Source: Neostapfia colusana (Eukaryota > Streptophyta > Magnoliopsida > Poales > Poaceae). From it: a DNA stretch of 64,000 nucleotides. The notes below the pieces were generated by a model. The model had not been told where the DNA came from. It did not search any database and was given only the letters and a program-made list of their open reading frames with translations. This document shows positions 21,976 to 33,500 of the stretch, piece after piece; position 1 is the stretch's first letter, and each line of letters starts with the position of its first letter. The position numbers and the translations under genes were made by a program. The stretch is taken from contig JASWHV010000008.1 of assembly GCA_030760725.1 (NCBI GenBank), forward strand, positions 55,589,671-55,653,670, given 5' to 3'.

Positions 21976-24900
21976 ATGACACACATGAGTGTCCCACCAC
22001 TCTAGCCAAGGATCATTTGAGTGTTTGGGGGACAAAGTTAATTTAAAACCCATGTGTAAGCTCTCGTGTGCAAGGGGGAGTAAATTCACCTTTTAAACTC
22101 AATTTGTTCAACTCAAATTTCAAATGGGGTAGCACAATAGAATACAAACTGTCATGGTAGAAATCCCATTTGCAGCAGCCAAATCAAATATCATGTTTCA
22201 TATTTGAATTCCTCAGGTCCAAATTAGTGGGGATGCAAAGTTTCATGAATTTTGGAGATACTTTGCTAGCTATTTAAAAGAGGACATAAATTGCATAGGA
22301 ATTCAAATTAAAATTTGAATTTGGATGAAACATTATCAATTCTCCAAATGAATTTCAGATTTTAGCTCCAAACAATTGAATTTGGTCATTTGCTAAATTT
22401 GGAGATCTTTTAGAGGGATAAGGAGGGGGAAATTCGGTGCACCCCACCTGTCATTGGGCTGTTTAGACTTATAACTGAAGTTTCCTCTCTGTTTCACTCG
22501 AGCAGACCGGAGGCCTCACCGGATGACACCGAGAACGCCGAGGACAACTCCTCACGGCCTCACACATGCTGGCGACCTGCTTCTCGCCCTCATCACCTCA
22601 TGTCGTGTTCCTTTTGCCCCCAACACCAAAACACAGAGCCCAGCTTCTCCCTCACGCGCGAACTGAACACCTCCACCGCCGCCACCCTCGGGTGATCATG
22701 AGCCACCGAGCAAGCTCAGCCTCCTCAACCCCGAGAACAAACTGTTATAGTGGCGGCCAAAAGCAACCGACGGAGGAGGCTCACATGGACAGCCCTACAG
22801 GGAGCTTCTCACGCCCGAGCAAAGGCACCCCTCCAAGACCCCGTGCTGCTCACCTCAAAAGCTCAAGCCGAACAAGTGATTGTCGATGGTGAATTTTGAA
22901 ATTTTCCTCCGATCGGTGCAAACCGACTTTCGAGTAATATTTAGAGAAATTCACACTCAAAGGTTGTTTAGAGTTCGCCAAACTGAGCATACACTATCTA
23001 GACTGGTTAGAGAACAATTCTTCTTTGCAAAACCTAGCACGAAACCCCCTGTAGCCTGCCTAATTTGAGCTTTCTCAACGGCGACCGTAGCGGAGAGCCT
23101 CGGGTGCACGGTGACAACTACTTTAGAGCCATCCACAAGCCTTTTTGCATCCATTTCGAGCTCCTCCATGCTTTATCACCGATCCACCGGAAGTTTGGCA
23201 GGCTAGAAGTGGCGAGCGACGTCGCCGAACTTCGGTGTGAGCCACCGCTCGTCGCGAGCTAGGGTAGAGCCGTCATCGTTCCAGGGAAGTTGGCCGGAAA
23301 GTCGGTTTCCGACAAGCTTCCGGTGAGGGGGCGGCAAGGGCGCGCGCGGGAGAGGGAGGAGGAAGAAGCTCTGCCCAGCCCCACGCGTGAGTCACTCGGT
23401 TAAAAGGAGCTGGATCATTTGCGGCATTGGATCACTTTGTAACTGCACACCGATGTCCCTGTGGCACCGTGTGTCTTTGTCTCAGGAAGCGACACGTCGC
23501 CCCGGGCCCAGCAGCAGACATTTGAAATTTTCCCGAATTAATTCAAATGGCAGATTTGGTTCAAACTTTAGAAGGGCATAACTTTTGCTAGGAAACTCCA
23601 AATCTGGTTATTCAAATTGGTTTAGATTCAGATTGCAAAACTATATCCAGATATGCAACTTAATTTGTATGAAAGTTATTAATAAATTATTGAAAATTCT
23701 TTGAAGCTTTTGAGTAAAATAATTTTAGAGGGAGTTTGGTTCATCCAAAAATCTCCAAATTTTGCTAAAATATTCCTTAGGATATTATTGAGCTCCTGTA
23801 AAATGTTCAGCTCAGTTAGAGTTTATTTTTGTAGGAGAATTCAGATTGCAAACTGCTGAATTCAAATGTATACAGAAACTTTTTCAAAAAAGTCCCAAAC
23901 TTAGAAATTCAGTTCTGGGCAATTCTTAGCTCCAAAAATCCTAGAAAAATTACTGCATACTCTCTGAACTATACTTGAAATTGTAGTTCACTGAGTTTTG
24001 CATGAACATGTAAGTTATTTCATAATTAATTCTATTTCGCCTAAATGCTTAGGGAATTGTTTTGAATAAACCACTAAGTGAAAAGTGCTAATTTTGGGTC
24101 CAGATTACTTGCTTGTGACAAGGAACACACATGAAAAATTTCAGCTCCATTCGAGCTCTGTATCATCACTTTTCTGTTTATCTTCTTGAGGTGAATAAAT
24201 CACATGTAGGAGATACACTTAGCACTTGATTCCAATGACTAAACCCAACTCCACCCACTAGCACCAGTTCCATTTCAAATTCTCAAACAGGGTTCCAGTT
24301 TTTAACTTTCCATTAGGCCTTTTTAGCAAAAGTTTTACAATTAAATACATGTGCATATTCATGACGTATAGCATCGACATGAAGACTCATGAAGGAATTG
24401 AAGTTGGATTGAGGAACAAGGTGATCAAGTGAGCAAGCCTCAAGTGATCATCAACTAACTTATGCATTTCCTACTATGTGCATTAGAGTTTTGATTGGAA
24501 ACCCACTTGCATAGCCAATACAACCCGGGATTTTGGGTTTATAATTTGAACCTCGAGTAGCTACTGCAATGCTTAAATGGTATAGGATTCGGTACAAGTC
24601 GAGTAATTGGAACTACTCACGAGAATAGGCTAGAGGCACACTACTCGGTTAGAGAGATAGACAATGAATCACATGGCATAAAAATGAGACCGAGCGGAGA
24701 GTAAGGGAAGTAGGACTTTGGGGGCCTTGGTGCCATAGCTCTGCTTGTGTCGATTGAGGACTGAGCCGTGCGGGCCTGTTGAACAAGCTTGAAAAGTACC
24801 GAAGACCTACTGGCTATATGGGAACTGGGAAACCGATGTAATTCGGGTATCGATATGTTGAGGCATTGCTTGTCGTCCAGAGGGTAGGTTGAGACCAGAG

Positions 24901-25373
24901 AGATGTAAATCGGCTAGCGGGCACCGAGGATGCTCCGCATAGAGACCTCCTGCTCGGGACGATAGGACCGGTTCAATACTTGGCTAACGGATGAAAGGTG
25001 GTTGCTATATGAGTGGTTTTGCAGGTTAACATCGATGCTTATGAGGAGGTTGTCTGGCGAGACTCAGAGACTTCTGAGTCGTTTAACACATGGAGAACTT
25101 GGCCACTGCCGTATGACTTCGTGTTGCTAGCGAGAAGAGTCGTGGGCTGGACATATTCTCGAGTGCTTAGTAGATATTAAACGTGAGATAAACTATTCTT
25201 CCGCTGTAGTTATTTGATGTAAATTATTTATAAAGAATACTTGTAAGCTTCCGCATTTGATTTATGTGATACGTGTTCCTTATATTTATGCTGTTGGGTG
25301 CCGCATCGCACGACACCACCCAATGTGATTGCCGGGCGAGCGGACCGTCCCCCGTGATCGGGTCGGGCTCTCA
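21976..25373 (+). repeat. E2 5' LTR (5' 102 bases displaced; two deletions)
   Basis: Aligns with the 3' LTR from base 30670 onward and ends GGGTCGGGCTCTCA before the PBS. Two segments of the 3' LTR are missing: about 88 bp (33747-33834) at 24465, and 479 bp (34382-34860) at 25005, the latter between TTGC repeats. The E3 LTR retains both segments, so they were deleted here. A GC-rich block lies at about 22500-23520. Confidence 0.9.
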
Positions 25374-25378
25374 AAGCG

Positions 25379-25390
25379 TGGTATCAGAGC
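25379..25390 (+). other. E2 primer-binding site (initiator Met tRNA)
   Basis: TGGTATCAGAGC, perfect complement of the initiator Met tRNA end, five bases after the LTR. Confidence 0.95.
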
Positions 25391-26757
25391 CGCATTGGAA
25401 ATAGCGCATGGAGTAAGGACCGTATTACAATAAAAACTTAGGATACGGTGAGAAAACGGTACTAGGCCCACATAAGGTCTACTATATTAGCCTAATATGA
25501 AGGTGGCAACCTAACTTACTTACTTATATCAGAAAATCATGCATCATGGGACTTTCCATGTCTTGGGTGGTGCATGTATGCGCTGTCCACCAGTGCGCAC
25601 AAGGTGAAGGGTGGAGCCCCACGGGTGGCAGGTAACCCGACCAGCATTGGTATCCTCTACGACTCTTCATGTCATTTGGGGTATTCGAGCAACGCCAGTC
25701 CCCAACGTGCTATGGGCAAGTAGGTGGAGACCCCATCACGTGGTTGGTAATGTGAGCACGTAGCTCAAGGCATGTTTGGCTTGAGAACACCCGTGCGACT
25801 GACGACGGACGGGTGTATGAACTGTTATGGAGCCGTGTTTGGTGTGCAGCCGAACCTGATGATTGTGTGTGACTTATGCAGGTGTTTTAACCACGAAACC
25901 ATATTACAAGTACAACACATTTGCGAGTGGCCGTCTTAGTGCCATCTACGGCTACGGATATGCCGGTCTAAGCCGGTTAGGATTTTCTTTTGGTGAGGCT
26001 ACGTAGTACCGACATTTCTCTTACGGTGCATCGACACGGTACTGAACTTAATAACCTCTTCCCTATAAATAAATGGCTCATGAACTAACTTTCAACTAAA
26101 AATGGAAGTTCAAAACAAATATTTGTTACTGAACTCTTATTTTGAGATAAGATTTAAATGAGAGAATGACTAGGCTTCAAAAGTTTCAAAAACAGAGTGC
26201 TCTGTTTCTGACAGGAATTCTTGCTGGACTTTGACAGAGCATAACTCTGAGTAGCTTTACCCAATGGATGTGTATGACACAGTTCTGGAAATATTTTTAA
26301 GTTCTATACAACTTCTATGTAGACCTCCAGAGCAAAATCACACGCCAAAGTGGGGGAAAGTCCAGTTGAGTGCAAACTGTCCAGAACCAGGACAGAAGCA
26401 AAAACCTCTCTGGACATTTCTGTATTTCAGCCATAACTCTGTAGAAAAATCCGTAAGGATCATATGATACACCGTTGGAAAGGTTATGAGATATGCAACA
26501 ATGTGGTAGTTCAGAGTTTGTTCAGAATTTGAATGTACGTATTTTCAGATACAACTGTGATAAAACAGCCACATTCAAAGGAGATGCTGACAAATTTTAT
26601 CCAGAAATTCTGTCAACTTTGAAGGATCATAACTTTTTATCTAGAACTGATATGAAAGCATATGAATACTCATTGGACAGATATTGAAGTTAACTTTCAC
26701 TTTGGTATTCAACTTGAGTTATGAAAATGCTTTTAACTGGATCATAATCTAGATTTA
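25391..26757 (+). other. E2 leader, no orf0
   Basis: 1.37 kb. The segment at about 25540-26030 resembles the E1 leader; the rest is AT-rich and resembles bases 5780-6600 inverted. No trace of the orf0 protein was found, so orf0 and the gag N-terminus have been lost. Confidence 0.65.
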
Positions 26758-27183
26758 GTGCATCAAGGTCTGTTCTGTACAGAGAAGAGGAAAATGAGTG
26801 ATATCGTGCAGGCCAGCACAAGTTATGTGCCTCAAAAGTATCAGTTGGTGTACCGAACGCCATCCGGTGAAATATGGCGGCCCCCTGTACGATCAACTCC
26901 TCAGAGGTTGATTGCTGGTCAAGTACCACAACTTGCACCACCTCCACAGCAGCAGCATCAGACGGTGGTTTGTGCTCCATTGCTGCAGCCATATGTACCT
27001 AGCTTCCAACCACAAGTCAACGAAGAACCGGAGAGACATCTGTGCTTCAGTTGTGGTCGGATGGACCATTATACTAGGTATTGTCCAGAGGGAATGACTG
27101 CGGGTCATCATATTTTCAATATTCAGACCCGTACCTATATCTGCAGAAAAGAGGGCAGACAAGGGGCAACATTCACTACATAG
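26758..27183 (+). pseudogene. E2 gag C-terminal fragment with zinc knuckle
   Basis: The frame encodes a Pro/Gln-rich linker (VPQLAPPPQQQHQ) and a CCHC knuckle, CFSCGRMDHYTRYCP, matching the C-terminal third of E1 gag. The gag core and everything upstream are missing. A frameshift leads into the protease frame near 27100. Confidence 0.8.
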
Positions 27184-29175
27184 TGATTGATGATGTCCTG
27201 GAAGGAGAAGCCGCGTTAGCAGGGATGTTTTCTCTGAATCAACTACCGCTATTAATTCTCTTCAACTCCGGTGCCACACATAACTTCATTAACCAATCTT
27301 TTGTGGCTCAACATCAGCTCCAAACCACTTTTACAAAGAGCCAAGACCTCATATCTTTGCCCGGGGGCAGCATTACAGCAAGCGATGTTGTCTCCCGACC
27401 ACCTCTTTGTTTGGGGGGGGGGTAGAATATACCCACCACCCTTATCATTCTCGGGGGTCTGAAGATCGACATTATTTTAGGATATCGTGGTTCAATTACC
27501 ACAATGCGGTTCTCAACATCAGTTCTCGAACCGTTAAGCTCAACTCCCCACAACACGGTCTTCATACATTAGTTCTGGGCGCCAGTCGGCAACAGATTGC
27601 AACATTGAACCACTCGGAAACTGTTAAGATAGAGGACATTTCGGTGGTACGTGAATATCCGGACTTGTTTCCTGATGATTTACCGGGCATGTCGCCCGAA
27701 CGGGACGTCGAGTTCAAGATTGAACTTGCGCTGGGAACAACACCGAGTTTGCGAAGGCCGTACAAAATGGCACCAATTGAATTGGCAGAGTTGAAGACAC
27801 AGCTGAATGACCTTATGAGCAAAGGTTTTATACAACCAAGTTCGTCACCTTGGCGTTGTTCAGCATTGTTTGTAAAAAAGAAGGACGAAACACTACGGCT
27901 TTATGTTGATTATCGTCCGCTTAACACCGTGACAATCAAGAACAAGTACCCATTGCCACGGATTGACATGTTGTTTGATCAGTTGGTCGAAGCAACCATC
28001 TTTTCCAAGATGGATTTAAGATCAGGGTACCATCAGATTGAGATACGGGCTGAGGACATCCCAAAGACTGCTTACTTGACGAGCTACAATTTTGTGAGTA
28101 CCTGGTCATGTTCTTCGGCCTCACCAACGCTCCAGCTCATTTCATGTACTTGATGAACTTGGTATTCATGCTGGAGCTGGACAAGTTTGTCATGGTCTTC
28201 ATCGATGACATATTGGTTTATTTCAATGCGGAGGAAGAACACACGAAGCACCTGCGTATAGTCTTGCAACGGCTGCGAGATCACAACCTATACGCGAAAT
28301 TCAGCAAGTGCGAATTCTGGTATCGCAAGTACCTTTCCTCGGGCATATCATCTCAGCAGAGGGTATCGATGTAGACCCGAGCAAGATTACACAAGTGCTG
28401 AATTGGAAGTCCCCGAGGTCTGTCCACGAGGTACGGAGTTTCCTCGAGCTTGCGGGACATTATCGAATGTTCATTCTGAACTTCTCGAAGATTGCCAAGC
28501 CTATGACTGAGCTGCTTAAGAAGGATACCAAATATGTTTGGAGTCCAGCATGTGAAGCAGCATTCAAGGCTTTAGTGAAGCACCTAACATCAGCACCGGT
28601 TTTGGCGCAGCCAGACACAACAAAACCATTCGATGTGTACTGTGATGCATCCGGCATTGGGCTCGGATGTGTGCTGATGCAAGACCTACGGGTGGTCACG
28701 TATGGATCACGACAGCTCTGGAATCATGAGCAAAACTATCCAACTCATGACTTAAAACTCATTGGCGTGGTACCCACTCTTAAAAATGTGGAGGCACTAC
28801 CTACTCGGTAACCTCGTACATCTATATACCGACCACAAGAGCCTCAAGTACATATTCACTGAGAAGGAGTTGAACATGAGGCAAAGAAGATGGTTAGAGT
28901 TGATAAAGGATTATGAAATAGAGATCTATTATCATCCCGGCAAAGCAAACGTGGTGGAAGATGCGCTGAGTCGCAAGTCACACGTACATAATCTGACCAT
29001 CTTACCGGTTGAAGAGAGTGAACCACCCTTGTATGTGGTTCCCCATGGAGCTCTTTACAACCTAGCTCGTATCCCCACCATCCGTGAAGACATAGCGGCA
29101 GCCCAGAAACATGACAAGGGTATGTCGCATTTGCAGAGACGAGTAGACAGTGGGGAGTTGAAATATTTTTAGAAG
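27081..29175 (+). pseudogene. E2 protease, reverse transcriptase and RNase H
   Basis: Protease: LLILFNSGATHNFINQSF, in which the catalytic Asp of the DSGA motif is Asn (27264-27266). A run of nine G near 27412-27421 shifts the frame. RT: LFVKKKDETLRLYVDYRPLN, KNKYPLPRIDMLFDQL, FSKMDLRSGYHQIEI, then a break near 28090, FGLTNAPAHFMYLMN, FIDDILVY, a break near 28325, and FLGHIISAEGI. RNase H: PFDVYCDASGIGLGCVLMQ, with the 14 bases that E1 lacks, then TDHKSLKYIF and DALSRKSH; a TAG follows near 29170. At least four frameshifts are present. Confidence 0.92.
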
Positions 29176-30537
29176 GACGGAGACGTTGTCCTGTGGTTCA
29201 AAAACAGGATAGTCGTACCCCGTAACCCAGAATTGAGGAAGAAAATTTTTGACAAGGCTCACTTGTCAGAGTTTTCTATTCACCACGGCAGCAACGAGAT
29301 GTATCAGGAACTCAAGGGCAAATTTTGGTGGACACGGATGAAGCGAGAGATCGCTAAATATGTGTCTGAGTGTGATACATGCTGGAGGGTTAAGGCTGAC
29401 CACATGAAGAAACCGGGATTGTTACAACCGCTAGGCATGCCTACCTGGTGGGAGGATGTGAGCATGGATTTCATCGTCGGTTTTACCCACTACATTTCAG
29501 AAACATGATTTAGTGTGGGTGATCGTCGACCGGCTCACGAAGGCTGCTCATTTTATTCCGGTCATCACCAACTACAACGCCAAGAAGTATGATGAACTGT
29601 ACATCTCATGGATTTTGTGCTTAAACGGCATACCCCGCACAATTATCTCGGATCGGGGCACTTTATTTGTGTCTCATTCTTTGGAGCAGTTACATGCTGC
29701 CTTGGGTACGAAGCTGATCCGTAGTTTAGCGTACCACCTGCAGACCGATGAGCAAATTGAGCAGGTAAATCAAATCCTCGAGGACATGTTACAAGCTTGT
29801 GCTATAAACCATAATAAGAATTGGGATGATCACTTACCATTAGCCGAGTTCTCGTACAATAATGGGTACCAGGCCAGCATCGAGATGGCGCCCTACGAGG
29901 CGTTATACGGGAGAAAATGCCGCACACCATTGAATTGGTGTGAGTCTGGCAAAAGGGTCACATTTGTGATTGATTTTGTCAACAACGCGGAAGAAAAAGT
30001 TTGGCTTATTCAAGCGAAATTGAAAGCCGCCCAATCCATGAGAACCGGAGAAGACACCCTCTACAATTTGAGATCGGGGATCACGTGTATACACGTGTGT
30101 CTATGATGAAGGGTGTTAACAGATTCGAGGTCAGAGAAAAGTTGGCACCCCGATTCATCGGTCCATTCCAGGTTCTGAAAAGGTGTGGATCCATTGCATA
30201 CTGGCTGGAATTACCAGCGACACTCTCCTGTGTGCACGACATCTTCCACATCTCTCAGCTGAGGAAGTGCCTCAAATTTTCAACTACTGTTCAGGTGGGG
30301 GATATCGAGGAACTGAAACCGGACCTCACGTATCGGGAGGGACCGGTTCAGATCATCGACGAAAAGGACCGAACCACACACAACCGAACGTTGTGGTTCT
30401 ATAAAGTTTTATGGAGTAATCACTCCGAGGATGAAGCGACATGGGAGAACAAAGGATTTCTTCGCGCCAACTTCCGGACTTTTGACGTCGCACATCCGGT
30501 AATTTCCACCATCCTCTCTCTCATTTTTACCTTATAA
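29176..30537 (+). pseudogene. E2 integrase and chromodomain-like tail
   Basis: Integrase zinc finger (HHGSNEMYQELKGKFWW, CDTC), MDFIVG and ISDRG with the catalytic Asp residues, QTDEQIEQVNQ with the Glu, then LAPRFIGPFQVLKRCG and WFYKVLWSNHSEDEATW. The Trp that is a stop in E1 (CRTPLNW) is kept. Frame breaks occur near 29505 and 30000-30030. The frame ends at 30537, close to the polypurine tract. Confidence 0.9.
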
Positions 30538-30553
30538 TCTTGCGACGAGATTC

Positions 30554-30567
30554 TTTTAAGGGGGGAA
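30554..30567 (+). other. E2 polypurine tract
   Basis: TTTTAAGGGGGGAA immediately precedes the LTR start TGTAAAGGTCCC. Equivalent to the E4 tract. Confidence 0.92.
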
Positions 30568-33500
30568 TGTAAAGGTCCCAAAATTTTTAATACAAATGAA
30601 CTGAAGTTTGAACCCCATTTGGTTTCAACTTTATGAAAATTAGGACTTGTTTAAATTTTCCCACATGTGATGATACACATGAGTGTCCCACCACTCTAGC
30701 CAAGGATCATTTGAGTGTTTGGGGGACAAAGTTAATTTAAAACCCATATGTAAGCTCTCATGTGCAAGGGGGAGTAAAATTCAGATTTTGAACTCAATTT
30801 GTTCAACTAAAATTTCAAATGGGGTAGCACAATAGAATGCAAACTGTTGTGGTAGAAATACCATTTGCAGCAGCCAAATCAAAAATCAGGTTTCGTATTT
30901 AAATTCCTCAGGTCCAAATTAGTGGGGATACAAAGTTTCATGAATTTTGGAGGTACTTTGCTAGCTATTTAAAAGAGGACTTTAAATTGCATAGGAATTC
31001 AAATTTGAATTTGAATTTCGATGAAACATTATCAATTCTCCAAATGAATTTCAGATTTTAGCTCCAAACAATTGGATTTAGTCATTTGCTAAATTTGAAT
31101 ATCTTTTAGAGGGATAAGGAGGGGGGAATTTGGTGGACCCCACCTGTCATTGGGCTTTTTAGACTTACAACTGAAGTTTTCTCTTTGTTTCACTCGAGCA
31201 GACCGGAGGCCTCACTGGATGACACCGAGGCACACCGAGGACACCTCCTCGCGGCCTCACACATGCTGGCAACCTGCTTCTCGCCCTCATCACCTCACAC
31301 CGTGCTCCTTTTGCCCACAACACCGAAACACAGTGCTCAGCTTCTTCCTCACGCACAAACTGAACACCTCCACCGCCACCACCCTTCGGGTGACCATGAT
31401 ACGGTGTTTCACCATGTGCAAAGCCTCAGCGAGTGGCAAAACGGAATCGCGGACCTTCCCTCTACCTCCTAGACGCGTCACCGAGCGAGCTCGGCCTCCT
31501 CAACCCCGAGAATGAACTGTTCTAGCGGCGGCCGAAAGCAACCGACGGAGGAGGCTCACGTGGACAGCCCTATAGGGAGCTTCTCACGCCCGAGCAAAGG
31601 AACCCTTGGATGCGCCAAGACCTCGTGTTGCTCACCTCTAAAGCTCAAGCCGAACCAGTGATTGTCGACGGCGAATTTTGAACTTTTCCTCCAATCGGTG
31701 CAAACCGACCTTCAGGTAAAATTTAGAAAAATTCACACTCAAAGTTTGTTTAGAGTTCGCCAAACTGAGAACACACCATCTAGACTTGTTAGAGAACAAT
31801 TCTTCTTTGCAAAACCTAGCACGAAACCCCCTGTAGCCTGCCTAATTTGAGCTTTCTCATCAGTGACCGTAGCGGGGAGCCTCAGGCGCACTATGAGAAC
31901 TACTTTAGAGCCATCTACGAGCCTTTTTTCATCCATGTCGAGCTCCTCCATGCTCCAGTGATGCTTTAGCACCAATCCGCCGGAAGTTTGGCGGGCTAGA
32001 AGTGGCGGGCGACGTCGCCGAACTTCGGTGTGAGCCGCCGCTCGTCGCGAGCTAGGGTAGAGCCGTCACCGGTCCGGGAAAGTTGCACCAAAGTGTTCAG
32101 AGCGTTGGTTTAGGCCCTGGTGGCGAGCAGGAGCTCGGGAGATGTCCGGAAGGTCAGTTTCCGACGAGCTTCGCGGCATGGCCGCGCGCGGGAGCGGGAG
32201 GAGGAAGAAGCTCTGCCCGGCCCCATGCATCAGTCACTCGGTTAAAAGGAGCTGGATCCTTTGCGGCATTGGATCACTTTGTTACTGCGCACCGATGTCC
32301 CTGTGGCCCCGTGTCTTCGTCTCAGGAAGCGACACGTTGCCCTGGGCCCAGCAGCAGACATTTGAAATTTTTCCCGAATTAATTCAAATGGCAGATTTGG
32401 TTCAAACTTTAGAAGGGCATGAATTTTGCTAGAAAAGTTCAAATTTGGTGATTCGAATTGGGTTAGATTCAGATTGCAAAACTCTATTGAAATGTGCAAC
32501 CCAATTTTTATGAAAGTCATTAATAGATCCTGGAAAATTCTTTGAAGCTTTTCAGTAAGAGAATTTTAGAGGGATTTTGGTTCATCCAAAAATCCCCAAA
32601 TTTTGCCAGAATATTCCTTAGGATATTATTGAGCTTCTGTAAAATTTTCAGCTGAGTTTATTTGAGTAGGATAATTCAGACTGCAAACTGCTGAATTCAA
32701 ATGTATACAGAAACTTTTCAGAAAAAATCCCGAACTTAGAAATTCAGTTCTGGGAAATTCTTAGCTCCAAAAATCCATAGAAAAATTCCTGCTTACTCTC
32801 TGAACTATATTAGAAATTGCAGTTCACTGAGTTTTGCATGAACATGTAAGTTATTTCATAATTAATTCCTTTTTTTCCTAAATGCTTAGGGAATTGTTCT
32901 GAATAAACCACTCAGTGAAAAGTGCTAATTTTTGTCCAGATTACTTGCTTGTGACAAGGAACACACATAAAAAATTTCAGCTCCATTCCAGCTCTGGATC
33001 ATCACTTTTCTGCTTATCTTATTGAGGTGAATAAATCACATGTAGGAGATACACTTAGCACTTGATCCCAATGACTAAACCCAACTCCACCCAATAGCAC
33101 CAGTTCCATTTCAAATTCTTTAACAGAGTTCCAGTTTTAAACTTTGGGGCTATTGTGTTTATACCCTTGGCTGGAAGTCCAATTGTGATTTTACCCTCCA
33201 AAATTAGAGTTTGTGATTTTACCCCTGCTTTTTCGAAACGAAGCCAAAGTATGCCCCTATTCCGTTATGTGTTGTTAATGGTGTTAAATTTTGATGAAAA
33301 AAGACGGAAATGACCTTTATGATTTTACCCTTATTTTAATATAGTTATAGATTATTTTGTGTTTATTCAAAAATAGCAGTAAAATCACAAGCATGGATGA
33401 TATTAGGGTAAAACAACAGGGGCATTTTTGTCTTTTTCATCATATTTAACATGTTAACAGTACATAATGGAGTAGGGGCATATTTTGACTTTGTTTCGAA

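Noticed and set aside
31150..31515. Host gene inside the E2 3' LTR
   Set aside because: The frame is not conserved in the 5' LTR and has no recognisable domain; it reflects the GC-rich LTR block.
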